Source: Silene noctiflora
Lineage: Eukaryota; Streptophyta; Magnoliopsida; Caryophyllales; Caryophyllaceae
NCBI GenBank assembly: GCA_009801015.1
Contig: VHZZ01004499.1
Location: 32,577 to 96,576, forward strand
Length of the DNA: 64,000 nt
Direction: 5' to 3'
Shown here: piece by piece, positions 1 through 12,641 of the stretch
Layout: every line of letters starts with the position of its first letter
Numbering within the stretch: position 1 is the stretch's first letter
The notes under the pieces: generated by a model
Database searches by the model: none
What the model saw: the letters and a program-made list of their open reading frames with translations, nothing else
What the model was told of the DNA's origin: nothing
Program-made: the position numbers and the translations under genes

Positions 1-3000
1 GAATCATATGTATGAGAATAGGATCTTACCGCTACCTAAAGAAAAGAAAGCCGGAAAATTAATTTCTTTACCAAGCCAAGAGGGAATACTGGCTAACGAT
101 ATGTGCATAAAGGTAGAAGAAGAATTTTTTATTCTTAGCTAGAAGATCCTGCTTGTGCGGACACTTTGGAAGTCCCAAAACCAGACTTTGGAAAAGGCAT
201 CTGAAAAGTAATCCGCAAATGAGGTCTTTGTCCCTTGCCTTGGTTGGTCTAATGCCGTAGCTTTTATTGCCAGTAGAAGGGAACTGCTTGAAAAAGACCT
301 TTGACACAGGAATATGGGGGGTTGGGCCTAAAGAGAGTATTGTCTCCCTTTACTTAACTAGAAGGAGAGGGTAGTCCAAGGCTAGGGGGAAGGGGAAACA
401 AGGCTTCGATCCTGCACACATTACATTAGATAGAAAGGGGCTCAAAAATGATAAAGAAATATGGCAATTTACTACAAGTCGTCTGCGAACCTACGGATAG
501 ATGGGCAGTTTGCACATCGTTTTGGGAGAGGTGGGAAAGACTCCTCTTGCTAACCAACTTCTATTATTGTATTGAATAGTTAAGGAATTTGAGCGGTAGC
601 GGAGTAAAGTACCAATGGGCGTTAGCGATCGTGGGGAATCTGCAAGCATCACTTGGCAAACGACATCTCAAGCGCTCCTATTTATTAAAGGTTAACCTCG
701 CATGCCCCGGTCCTAGAGAAAGGAGTTTAACTTCCCTGTTCACGTTCGCGGAGAGCACCTGCTGCTTCTTGCTTTCTTCTCCGGCTTTGAAATAAGTTCA
801 CCACCTTAGAATATTTAATGAAAAAGAAAGAAGAAATAGGTTAAAAACGGGTTTGAGTCCAATATAAAAGCCAGGCTACTGAACCTTACTAAAACTAAAA
901 GGTAAAACGCGAAACCACCCGCCTTAACTAAATTCGAGCTTAGAGGTTCGATACTAACTACATATTAATTCTTTCGGCTAACGAACTCACTGAACAGGAA
1001 TTGGGGAAGATTATTCATAAAAATCAAAGGCTTTCTTCTTATATTGCCCGAAATTGACGACGTCACGATGGGGGCGATTCCTTTTACCTAATGTTATAAT
1101 ATAAAAGGATATTCTAGTAAATTGGGAGTATGTTGACCAGTAGGCGAAACTCATTACTTGGTTGAAACAAAACGGGCTTAATCCAAAGATGCAAAACGAA
1201 GTACATGAAAAAAGAACTTTCTACGAAAAGACTAAAGCCAAAAGTACCCATTCAAAATTGAGAGATATCGGTTGATCTTTATTCTTGAAATAAGGCTTTT
1301 TCCTCAAATCCTGGCTCACGTTACTTCTAGGGCCAAGTCAGTGGCGAACCCCCCCTTTTTTCTAAGGGACCCTTTCTTTCGAAACCAGTGGCAGCTTTAT
1401 ATTCTCGTTTCATACATTTCACCCCTCGCCCCATTGCATTGTCTCCAGGCTACGGCTTTTAGGCTGTCGTCTTTTCCTTTCATCATTGATAGCCGGCTTC
1501 TTTACGACTCCCCCATGAACTTTAAAGGCCTAACCTTGAGAGTTTAATTGACTAAATGAAATTTGATTCCGTCTCACCTTTAGGGCATAAGCAACCCTAT
1601 AACTATAGAAAGTAAAATAAAGTGTGCACCAGCCCAATACCCGCGACATCCGCCGTTGAATTGTCAGCTAAATTCAACTTCCGAGTCACACCTAATCAGA
1701 GTTCTTCAAATAAAACTTTCTGGGTGCAAACATGGTTGAGACACTACCCCTAATCTTAAATCCACCCCTCTTTAGTCCTCTTTACAAGAGGACAAGAAGC
1801 ATTGTACCCATCCGAGACCGCAAGTAAGTCATCAAATTCCTAAGTTAAGAAGCAGCCACTACTTACTTTCTGTAGCCTCTTTTCTCTCTTATCATAGGCC
1901 TTAGGATGGATGAGAGTTAGCACCAAACTTACATGAGTTTAATATCGAGAAAGGACGAGAAAGGAAGAGGTTTCAGTTCAAATAAAGGAGAAAACCCAAC
2001 CTACTTACACAGAGCAGCTCCAAAAGCAGCAGTCCCCTTTCAATTCAGTGGCAGTGCCTAGCTTTCTTTCGATCAGGACCTAGATTTTGACAGCAAACCA
2101 CTTTATACCTCTCACTACGGATCGATATATAAATAAGCGCAAAAAAAAGGGCCTCTGCTTAACGAGTCAGAGAAAGGAGATAGCTCGTACGTAACAATAG
2201 AGACGTTTCAACGGGCGAGTCTCCTCCAGAGCGAATCACCCCATCGGGAGAGAAAATAAAGCTTGGGCTGGACTAAAAAGGAGAGGAAAGCTACGCACCA
2301 ATCATAGTCATTAAATTCCTTTGTTTGACTCCCTCTACCTTCCTTCGCGCGAGCATCTTGACGAGCTTCTTCCATTACTTCATATATTTAAACAAAGTTA
2401 AGGAATTCACAACGCGGATATGCCCTTTCTTTTAACTTTTAACAAAGAACAGGGAAAGCCATCCCAATGATGTTGATGAAGACAAGGAGCGCAGGATGGC
2501 GTTGAGGCTATTGTTGAAGTCCGGGCGATCAATAAGGAGGGATGGAAAGATAAAAGAGAAGTCCTAGAAAGATCCTGACTTTTACAGGGACCTCTACCTT
2601 GGAATTTATTGGAAACCCTCTCCCGTAGATGTAGGCCGATACCCGTCCCTTGCGACGATGAAGAGCAAGATTGAAGAAGCATATAAAGAGGAAGGCCCGA
2701 AAACCCATCGCCATCAACACCAACTGCCACCTTCGTAATCCACTTCATTTCTTTCCTCTGACAATGCTTTACCATATAGTAATCACTCCTACCTAAGATC
2801 TATTTGCACCATCATACCTTGGTTGGTTCAACTGCACACCATATATTTCTATCTCCGTTAGAGCTGCTTCCTCTTTCTTTTCTGTACTTCCTTTTCCCGT
2901 GTAACTGGGGTCTGAGTCTTCTTGATTGAGATTAATCTAACGACTCTTTTTTATCTTATACTATAACTAGATACTAGAATTCTTCTTAATTTAATAAAAG

Positions 3001-6000
3001 GGCCGAAGACAAAGAGCTTTTCTACGATTCATTCTCGACTGGAGGTGAAATGGTTGGGCTGCTGCATCCTAAGATCTCTACTGGACGAGGATCCACTAAT
3101 AGAAGGGGGCTGTGTGCTCTAAGCTGCTGGCGGGTGAGAGCTTTGTTTTGTAAGAGAGTAAATTGCCTAGAATCTAATAGGGCATACACGGAAACAGGAA
3201 TGGAGTCCATCTTCCCGTAGCGAAGGAACGGAAGATATGAAGTGAGAAGAAAGAGCATATAGGGCTCTATTCCTCCGGCAGTATATAGTTATATTATAAA
3301 AGTATATACCCCTTACTTAGTTCTTATAGAACATATGTAAGCCAAAGCAGCTGGAGCCATATCTCGTGTGTCTAATGTAACTGTTCTGACATGGTAGCTT
3401 AAGAATAAGTCTTCTCTGTAAGTACCTATCTTGTAGCTATAGGAAGTGGGTTAACCCCCAAGGAGCTCTTTTTACGAACAGCCCACTCGTTGCATTTCTT
3501 CCACTCGCTACTCAAGAACTGTACAGGGGTAAAGACCTTCTACACCGATCTACTAATCTCGTTTATCTGACATCCTCTTGTTGAAAACGAGAAAACTCCC
3601 CTCCAAAACTGTCTACTCTTCCGTATGATTCATAAAGCTCTCGATTGGTCGGGAATAGGGCATTACCAATAGGTATCCCTGAATTAGATCTCGTCTTTAT
3701 CTCTTACCTGAAAAAGAGGCTGAGCCATCAACAAATGCGCATTACACCCAGCAACAAGAAAGTGGTATCTTTTTCTGAACTGGACTAGTAGATAAGAGCC
3801 ACAAGCCCCTAGTCCCTATATGGAACTTAAATATTGGCTGTTCTATCTCACTTCTTACTCTAAGAGGGGGCTGCTACGTTATGATCTGAACAAGCAAACC
3901 TGCAATCTTATAAGAAAAGACCGTCAGGGAGCTACATCTAAGATGATCTAACATCCGCATACTTAGGAAGCACCTATGCCAACTACCCGTCTCTCATTCC
4001 CCATGCGAAGAATCCTATAGGCCCCTTAAATGCAGCTTATTCTTTCTGAGAAGCTTCTTATGGTACGTCAACTAACGCTTTTTCTGTCTCCAATGCTTCT
4101 GTTTTAGAAGAGTATGTAGGGGTGAGATCGGTTTACGCGGAATCTCCGCTTGCTTTTGGCTATGGGGATAAATAAGTATTCTATAAGTCTCTTAAGTAAG
4201 CAGGTATATCTCATTTCAGTTATCTGTGTAGAACCGCTTTCGATGTGAAACAATCCTATCCGTAGTAGTAGATTCCAGATGTGCCCATTCTATGCGTACG
4301 CCTTTCCGAAAGTAGGAAGAAAGGTGCATTCAGAGGGTACTGCTTTAGTAGTAGGTGGGCCAGCTTTTACCTGTCGAGAAGTTAGGCTTTTCCTTACTTA
4401 GAGTCCGCTCTGCTTCCTAGTATATATATATAAAGATCTATGTCTATGTATGTTGGTTAGAGCTTTAACCCATATTATATATTCCATTTTTGGGCTAGCT
4501 ATTGGCATTCATCCTGGTAGGTTGGTATATCGGAGATAGCGATATCTGTACCCTTCTTCAAGAGAGAGAATTCCCAGTAGATCCCGGTAAACTATCTTAT
4601 AGATTCTTTTTCTCAATTAAAGATTTTTGTGTCTGTAAAAATGATCTAAGGTCTTTCCCAGCCCCGTGGGGCTTTCCTGCGCGTAAATTTTTACTTAAAC
4701 TCTTTCTTGAGCTGTAATCAGAGGCGGTTTCTGTAACAGTAGTTGGGGCTAGATTGTGGGGTTATTCAATTGGCGATAGGTCTGTCCTTATGGAGTTACA
4801 GTCTAATCCCTTCGAAGACTACTTTTATATTTATATATGTATGATTAATAGGCCTACTCACATGAAATCTTCTATGACTTAGCCAGCCAGTTACACTATT
4901 AGGAATGAATTCTTATGGGAGAAATCTCAACTACGTTCTTGGTGAAGACGAGATGCTCTGATAATGGCGCTCTAGTCAGGCAGTTCGAGAAAGGTCTGCT
5001 GCTGAAGTTGTATTCCTATGGCTTCCCATTTTATAGTACAGAAGAGTCCCTCATTCTTGTATAGCTAGCTTTCCGGGGATAAACCAGTCTATCTTTTATG
5101 TCTTTTCGTTAGAGACTAATCAGGTGGTAGACATAGCGACAGAAATAGGAAGGCTTTCGGATCATCAGTAACTAAATCCACTTAAAAAAGAGCACTTCTT
5201 TGTCACTAACTAAACGAGAATTCTAAGAAACTACTTACAAGGTGATAAGGGAAGATCAGAGGGGGCTTCTCCTACTTACTCTAATAGATAGGCTTTGTGA
5301 TAGGGCTTAGTGCCATTTAATATGCCGGTAATCCTTCTTAATCACAGGATATAAGGAAGCGGATCCATCCTCAACAGAAAGTTAGAAGATAAACGAAAAA
5401 GAACAGACTTTCATCTTTTACAGGAAAGAGAGGGCAGATTAAGTGACAACGGGTTCATATGCGTCAAGACTGCTCTCCCAGCTTGGGCCATCGGTTGCTT
5501 CCTTCTTGTTCTAATACATATGCTAGCTTTAAAGAATTGGGCCTTCTTAGTCAGCCCACTCAGTAGTCAAATAAAGTGCATCAAACGGGCCGAAAGTAAG
5601 ACAGCGAAAAAGAACCCGTGGATGCTAACACAGAGGTTTTGATAGATAGTCAAAGGATTTCTCAATTGGTTGAGACCGTAACAATAGTGCAACGACCCGA
5701 TCTTGCTCATACAGGGGGACGTGATTGAGCGAATAGTATAGATCTAGGACTTATTAGGGTCCATCGAGACGTAGACCCAATAAGCGAGGAGCGGTACAGG
5801 ATAGGAGGAAGAGAGTTCAAGGGCTAGTTGAAAGCCCGGTAGGTTCTATCCATACCACAGGCCGCCCTTGGTTAAATTTTCGGATAAGAAACTTTGTTTG
5901 CAGGTTGTAGGTAGAATCTAATCGTAGAAAGCGCAGGCAGTTGGCCTTTACAGTTGGACCTATCCTGTTAGCAAGTGCACCGGTTAGTGCAGAGACATGT

Positions 6001-9000
6001 CATGGGGCTAGAGCCCGCTGTTAACGGGGCGGATGAGTGTAGGTGCGTATTAGAGCTCGGTTTCCTTTCCTGGCTTAGCTAAACAAGCGATCTAAGGGAA
6101 GCAGAAAGTTTATGGCTTTGATATCCCCCCCGCAAATTGTCCGTAGAATGCTTAACCACATGCTGTGCTAAAAAGCGAACTTGTCCCCTTTCCCTCTTGG
6201 TTGAGGTATAAAGACCCTCCTCACTAGCGCTTGAGCCAACTTCCGTCTCTTCGAATCTTTCGGCCCAGTTATAGGGTGGATTTCATCTTTCTTTTATAGT
6301 TTCTATGCTTGTAATGTAAGGGGGGATTCCCTACTTCGTAGATAAGATAGACAACAAACTTCTTTGGTACGCTAGAGCCTTATTCTTGGGTACACGCCCA
6401 CTTACACAAAGCATTACGTCCAATCCAAAGGGTCTCGAGGGCTATGCTGTGATATTAGACTTTTCTTTGTTCGAAGGAACTCCACCGAGCAAAAGCTTGA
6501 GTCGAGGATTGCTCGTTCCTATGTTTTGATGTGCACTATAATATATATAAGATAGTTAGTATTTCTGTCCACACAGACATGCTTTCCCCATTCTGGCTAT
6601 ATGCTTGACAATCCCCTTTTAGTGGAGAAATGGAATAAAAGAGGAAAAAGCGCTCTTTGATGAGTCTGCCGAAGCTTCGTCCTTATGCGGACGATTGAGT
6701 TAAAAGTTAAGAGCCCTCCTTCTTATAAAGCAAGCAAGAGAACTTCCGACATTGATAACAAAAGGAAGAAATTTCCAAGGATGCCCTTGAACTTACTCCC
6801 GTTCCGAGATTACCAGGATCGTTCTTCCTTTCTTACTATATCCGCGTATGTATAATCGGTATACTTTTAAAGATAGGTTGAGATTCATTTAGAGATTGAT
6901 CCTGGAACATCAGGACTACCACCACTCCTTAGCCTTTCTCTTTGCTCTTAAATGTGACTAGCTATTGCCAACATACCCCATTTCCTAGAGAAGAGACATC
7001 TTCCTCGTTTCGAACATATCCCAAGCAAAGCCAAGGAGAGTCCTCCCGGCCCTAACTTCCACGGAAAAGCAAATCCCCTTCTACTAACAGGATATTGAAC
7101 CCCCACTTCCAATAAAATACTATGTGGAGTGACCATTTGCCAAAGCTGCTCCTCTTGAACAGCTACTCGCATCTACTCTTTCTTCCGAAGTCGTCATCTG
7201 ATAAGGTTGCTAGTGCACCTTCTTTATATCGATCCCTTCTCTTTAATAAAGAAGAATCTTCGTCGACCAACGCCTGAATCTTTTGGCGGTAGAACGAGAG
7301 TCGGGGATGAGGATTTATCTGGCTGCTTTCTTAGTGCATTCTTTTAATAAAAAAAAAACAATAATATAATGTACCTTTCGACCTATCCTATACTCTATAT
7401 GTCAAGTCACCAGTAAAAGAGACCGAGTTATAGCAACTTATATAAGGGAACAACAAGTGGAATTATAATTGAACACAGTTCAAGAGTATAATCCAAGGGG
7501 TAGCATAGTGGGCGGAGGATCCTGTGCTATCTATACCACTACTGTAGAAAGCCATCTCCTTTGGGACTATCTTATATTTTTATTATTATTAAACAGCCCC
7601 TAGCGCCTTCTTTCGACCTGAGAGCCTCGGATCAAGCCTTTGCTGCTTTCCGCCCGATGCACTAGATAAGAATATATTTCCAATATCGCTCAGAGACAGG
7701 AATGCTATTAATGGGTCTTACTTAGTTAGCATCTACGCCGAAAGGTTCCTTCCTTTATATAAAATAGGGGGATTAGCCTTTGTCAATCATTGAGATTCTT
7801 CTCCTTTAGAAAATGAGACACTTGAAGTGATTCCCTTTTTTTATATAGTATGATTGCGCAGGACTTCAACCGAGAATAGAAGCATCATAATCTATCCGAT
7901 TAGTATAAACTCTCCGCGGGTGGACTTCTGGTTAAACTGAGTTTCTTGCAAGTAAGTATAGGGGTGGTCGACCTCATAAGGAAGAAGATTCTACTCTATC
8001 ACGCCAAGTAGACGATCCCTTATATTTATTTTCTGACTTATTCCTCCTACTTAAAAAAGAGTAAAGTATGCGCTATGAAATATGTGGCAAGCTTAAAAGG
8101 CAGCTAGGATCATACAATTACGGGAACGAGCCTCTAAAACTATCTCGGACAAGTCCTATTCTTTTTTGGCTCGATATGAGAAGCCAGTTGTTAAAAAAAA
8201 ACTCCCTTTCCTATGAAACCTTAGGTCGACGAGGATCCGTTAACGCGAATTAGAATAAAGCAACCATAAGCCGTGCTTTACTTTTTAGTAGTATTTGAAC
8301 TTCTTACTTCCTTCCCCGCCCCTCTTTTGGAACGGGCGTAGTCCTCGATCGATAGTGAATAGGGACAAGTAGGGTCTTACGAAGGCTCCTTCCGAAGCAA
8401 ACCCAAATAAAAAAGAGTAATTAGGGTGGTAGGTCGTTCCATACGTAAATAAGCTCAAGCCAGCTTATTCCCAAGCAAGCACTGTTATAAGCACTAAGAA
8501 AGATTCTAATACAGAGAGAAAGGACTCGAGAAGAGAACTTGTCGAATGCAAATGTTCAAAAGCACAAGCAGGAAAGTAAGAAGCAGAAGCTTTGCTCATT
8601 TTGGATAACTGGCTAATGCTAATAAAGTAGGGTCGTGGCATGGTGGTGACCATAATTAGGGTTCGCTCGATTCCGGGGAGGAGCTCACATCAAGAAGAAG
8701 GTTCTTAATCAGAGTCCAAGCCGAGCACTAGTTCTTATTCTAATTAGACATAAACGAAATAGCTACCATATCCAAAACAAATACAAAGCCCAAATGAAAG
8801 CAACATGTAATGGGGAATGCACCTTTAAGGCGTAAGGCCTGGTAATTGGGCTACAGCCCATCACGCACAACGGAATACCTACGGAGCAAGCGGAAGAAAG
8901 ATAACACATAGAAAAAGAAAACAAGATTGTCTACTCGTATGTTAAACAAAGCTTTATCTTGTAGTAGATTGCTAGGTTTAGAATTATAGAATTAGTACAA

Positions 9001-10543
9001 GAAGGAACTTCCTTTACAGATAGAAATAGAATAGGAATAAGGGTGCCACCCTCGTTTAGAGTTAAAACATTGAAAGAGCCCTTTTACCCCATTCGAGCCC
9101 TTTATTCAAACCCTGTCCCTTGTCCCTTATGGTCGAGCCTTTACCAATCCTCTGAAAATTATTTTAAGTTCTCGAAACTCCTCTTTTGAGTTTAAGGAAA
9201 AAGAATAAAGAGTAGGGTCTTATTACTTTAACACATCAGATAAAGAAGGTCATCACATAGAAAAAGGTAAAATAAAAAGGGGTAGCACACATAAAACGTA
9301 TCCAGAACTGTAATTGAAGCTAGCGCTTCGGCTTATATTTTTCGTTATTAGGATTAGAGCTCTTTCCTTTCCCCTCTTTTATAAGATAAACACGATCCTA
9401 CTATGTATAGCATCCTCCTTTTATTAGTCTAGCTTGCTATTGCATCCTTACTTGACTTGTCCTATTAAATGCGAGCTTGTAAACATCCTCCCATTTTTAC
9501 TTTTGAAAGTAAAACTCTCTCATATATTATATGTTAATTCAATATTGAGGTTAGAAAAAAAGAATTTGAATTTAGGACTAGCGTGACTTCATAACTACCT
9601 GCTTGACATGTCATACCATAATGGAAGAATAAGCGTTTGACTTTGAGATAGTTTTAGGGGGAATTAGGTATAGGTATCCCTCTTGCGCGTGTTAAGGATT
9701 TCAAAATTCCAACAAGACAGACAAAGAAGAACGGATGAAGCGAATGGGCAAGCAGACTCTTAATGCTGCTCCGACTGTCCCAGAGAAAGAAAAGTTCTTC
9801 GTTTCGTGAGGCGAATGAAGCATAAGCTGCTGCTAGTGCTGATCGTGGAGAGAAAGCTTTTGAAGAGAGAAAAGTCAATCTCTGGCTGTGGTAGGGTGAC
9901 TATCCTCGGAAGACGGGTGTAAGACCAGTCTTGTAGCGGGAATGCTTAAGCCAAAGGCGCAACCTTTCATTGGCGGAGGGCCCTTTGTTAAGCCTTGCAA
10001 GCCCTTCCTGGTCAAGCCTTTACCAATGAACCGGACGAAGTTGCAACCGGTGCAGCTCTTCGAGAATAAGATTTGGGTGGAAAGGACGTTTATTGAGCAT
10101 CTAATCTACTTCACTCTCGAATACCTAGGTAACCAAGCCGGGTTTATTAGGCTTTAACTCCTGGCAAAACTGACTTCCTTGGTTCATAGCTATGACAGCA
10201 AGCTTTTCTGTAAAGCGATTTCATTGATTTCGTTTATACGACCCTCCCTCTCGGCGAGCTTCCTACAGAAGTACCCCTTTGTATACACATAGATAGCCTT
10301 GGTCCCGGTTCAGCAGTTAAGGTTAGCTATACGCTTTAGACATTCCCTTTAATATTATTCTTATATAGATATAGCTTGAAAAAAGAGAAAACGAATATAG
10401 GATGGGTAGATTCTCGGGGTTAAAAGGTACGACGCTCAATCGCCCAAAAAGCGTTGAAAACCGGGCACGAAACATAGTAAAGGTTGTGGAATTGTTCAAA
10501 AGCGGAGTTCAATGGTCTTGGGTTTGATTAGCTAGTTGATTAG
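1..10543. other. No gene recognised
   Basis: The stretch is AT-leaning with many TATA-like runs and TAG-rich segments. Open frames here (at most about 120 codons) read as F, L, S and R-rich shadows with no family resemblance. A 77-codon frame with one TGA at 3942-4175 reads DDLTSAYLGSTYANYPSL then SVSNASVLEEYVGVRSVYAE. It looks more protein-like than most but matches nothing I know. A small frame at 9942-10157, containing PFVKPCKPFLVKPLP, is also unassigned. Confidence 0.5.
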
Positions 10544-10846
10544 TTCAGACTCCTTAGTAACGTTAACGAGGAAAGTTCCACTTGGGAGCAGCAAGAACTC
10601 GGTTTTCGACGTGATTTGTTGAGTTATGCCCCAACTAACTGAGAATATGGGCCTTATTTCGAGTCTTTGCATGAAATTCCTTGGTCGTTAGAGGTCGTTT
10701 ATCTTGATACGATTCGTAATTCTGATAAAGTAATGTTGGAAAAATTTTATTTGCGCTCCACGACTAAAGAAATTGTTAGAAATTTAGAAAGTAAGTTGTT
10801 TTATAATGGAGGGGAGAAGGTACTGATCGTGCTGTTTCGCGACTAG
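10544..10846 (+). pseudogene. Unrecognised reading frame, one internal TGA, partly repeated at 19.2 kb
   Basis: One frame runs 100 codons with a single TGA at 10640, ending at TAG 10844. It reads EESSTWEQQELGFRRDLL, then after the TGA EYGPYFESLHEIPWSLEVV, then NSDKVMLEKFYLRSTTKEIV and NLESKLFYNGGEKVL. The composition (charged, balanced, few cysteines) looks like a soluble protein, with no membrane segment or signal peptide. I do not recognise the family. The part around VMLEK recurs as a diverged copy at 19150-19234, so this DNA has been duplicated. It could be another remnant of plasmid origin, but nothing in the sequence proves that. No start codon stands out, because the frame is open from a TAG at 10541. 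Confidence 0.35.
10690..10771 (+). repeat. Dispersed repeat, copy 1 (pair at 19150-19234)
   Basis: This segment covers the VMLEK part of the frame at 10544-10846. It shares AAGTAATGTTGGAAAAAT with the copy at 19.2 kb in slightly altered form, plus TACGA, CGTAATTC and CTAAAG-AAA blocks in the same order, with small indels. Confidence 0.65.
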
Positions 10847-10939
10847 TCTTAGAAATGCACGTCAGACTGTACCAAAACAAAAGCTAGCTGCTTCTAAGCC
10901 TACCTACAGGCTCAATCACAACGAAGCAGAAAGATCAAA

Positions 10940-10980
10940 GATGACCTCAAGCTAGCAGCTCATCAAGCAGAGTAAGGTGT
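10940..10980 (+). repeat. Direct repeat, copy 1 (pair at 11485-11530)
   Basis: ATGACCTCAAGCTAGCAGCT and the following CATCAAGCAGAGT closely match the sequence about 545 bases downstream, with a few substitutions. It lies just after the frame at 10544-10846. Confidence 0.65.
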
Positions 10981-12171
10981 CGACCAAAAAGAAGTTGCCA
11001 ACTAATAAGGTTTCGATCCTAGCGCAATTATCCAGAGGAAAAGGCGAAGCCGGTCCCGTTCGCCCAGCCAAAACTACGTCTGCTCCATCTTTGTTTAGGG
11101 GGATTTCTACCTCACCCTACCTAATCGAAGTTTAGTTCATCCCAGTTTTAATGTAAATTACATTGCCTTTAAATAAAAAAATAAGGAATGTCTGTGATTG
11201 CCAAAGGTTCCCAAAAAAGCTTTTAGTATCATAGCATTCTTGTAGGGTTGTTTTAGGTTTTCTCTAAAAAGTACGTATTGTATGAGGCCCTTGTGTTGTG
11301 GGACTGGATCGCTAGTGAGAGGACAAAGGCTCTCTTCTCCTACTCAGATGGGACCGAGATCACAAATTTTTCCATAACTTTGGTAGCCTGCCATTCCGCT
11401 TTTTAAAACCTCTAACTATACTAAAACTAAATGTCGCTATGATCGATCCTTGGATTTAGGATTGGCATTCGTGGTTTCGCAACAAATGACCTCACGCTAG
11501 CCGCTCATCAAGCGGAGTTCCGGCGAGGTGTTTTTCGGTGGGAAGTCATCTATGGAACTTCTTTCCTTCATTCAGGGCATGAGCTTAATGATATGATAAT
11601 TAGTTATTCCGCTTTCTTCACCTCGCAACGCAACAATTCACCCTAACCAACTTAGTCACAGCCGGGCTTGGACTTTGAGCTCTTCTAAGTAGCATGGGAG
11701 TACTTTTGGATTCTTTCTAATAACACGGAGACTTTGACTCGCGCTCGCGCCAGATAATTAAGGGTATCGCAGAAAAGCAGATTCTAAGGAGACATCATCA
11801 ATGGCAATTGAAATCTTTTAAATAAGATTTTATTCGAGCTCGATCTCGTGATTTGACGAAACCAGTTGGTGGCTTTGAGGAAGCGAAGCTCACTTCTATA
11901 TATAAGAAAGAAGTCAGAGGCTTTAGTCACTTGAGATAATCCGATAGGAGCAAGCAAGCGAGCGGAAGTATGCATCGAGTGGGATGTGAACGAGTTGAGT
12001 TTACCAATGAAAGGTGCTCAGAATCATAAGTAAGCCTGTACTTTAACTTTCTCTTTCTTTATCTTGAAGTACAGAGTTTGAATTCGAGGTTTCACGTGGC
12101 GATGCCTTCTGCAGCTGAAGTACGTCTTGTTCGCCCGCTTTCACTAAACAAAAGTTTCCAATCAAATTCCT
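10981..12171. other. No gene recognised
   Basis: Apart from the direct-repeat copy at 11485-11530, I see no tRNA, rRNA or coding signal. Confidence 0.5.
11485..11530 (+). repeat. Direct repeat, copy 2 (pair at 10940-10980)
   Basis: ATGACCTCACGCTAGCCGCT then CATCAAGCGGAGTT is the second copy. It differs from the first at a handful of positions and by a short insertion before AGGTG. Confidence 0.65.
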
Positions 12172-12369
12172 ATGAAATTCCTAAGCTTGTTCGTGAATGA
12201 TAAAGAAGGAAAGGGTCGAACTAGGACTGGCGGAGGGGCATCAGGAAAAGCTTTTCCCGAGGTGCCTTACTTCGTCCGCGAAGAAAGGCGGTTTCCAGTT
12301 GACGTTGAGAGCAAGGATAGGCCTATCCTTGAACACACAAAGGCACTACCTCACTTAAGACTTAATTGA
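12172..12369 (+). CDS. Small hypothetical frame, product unknown
   Basis: ATG at 12172 opens 65 codons starting MKFLSLFVNDKEGKGRTRTG and containing FVREERRFPVDVESKDR. It is basic and hydrophilic after a short hydrophobic start, and ends in TGA at 12367-12369. The next frame (12366-12641) begins overlapping that stop, so together they keep about 470 bases open on this strand. A perfect 20-nt palindrome (12312-12331) lies within it. No family was recognised. A 145-codon frame runs antisense across the second half of the block, so at least one strand is open by chance. Low confidence as a real gene. Confidence 0.22.
   Translation: MKFLSLFVNDKEGKGRTRTGGGASGKAFPEVPYFVREERRFPVDVESKDRPILEHTKALPHLRLN
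12312..12331. repeat. Perfect 20-nt palindrome
   Basis: CAAGGATAGGCCTATCCTTG is identical on both strands over all 20 bases. It has no spacer, so it would form a cruciform only at the cost of a tight loop. It lies inside the small frame at 12172-12369. No role is visible. Confidence 0.7.
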
Positions 12370-12641
12370 GTATACCAGTCCGCAAGAAAGCCCCGGTTCC
12401 TATCAAAAATATAATATGCCAGCCAGCGCCTCTGCCCACGGACAAGGATGCAAGCCATTTGATTTGGAAGGGATTTTCAATAGAACAACTGAAGGTTACG
12501 AAGCAAGGAAGTTTAAATTCCTTCGAAGTCTGCTTGAATGGAAAGAAAAGAGGTTCTAAGTGCCAAGCAAAGTTAAAAGTTAGACCCTTCCTTAGTACTA
12601 AGGAGAATAAAAAGACTACGCGCCTTTCTCTTTCTTTGTAG
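12366..12641 (+). CDS. Small hypothetical frame, product unknown
   Basis: A TTG at 12366, inside the stop of the preceding frame, opens 91 codons including RKKAPVPIKNIICQPAPLP, DASHLIWKGFSIEQLKVTK and a lysine-rich tail. The one-frame shift from 12172-12369 could mean a single gene broken by an indel. The opposite strand (12362-12799) is open for 145 codons, but its product is rich in F, L and S, as expected of an antisense shadow. No motif was recognised. Confidence 0.22.
   Translation: MSIPVRKKAPVPIKNIICQPAPLPTDKDASHLIWKGFSIEQLKVTKQGSLNSFEVCLNGKKRGSKCQAKLKVRPFLSTKENKKTTRLSLSL

Noticed and set aside
10455-10475. AAACCGGGCAC resembling the start of mitochondrial 5S rRNA
   Set aside because: Only 11 bases match and the rest of 5S is absent, so chance is sufficient.
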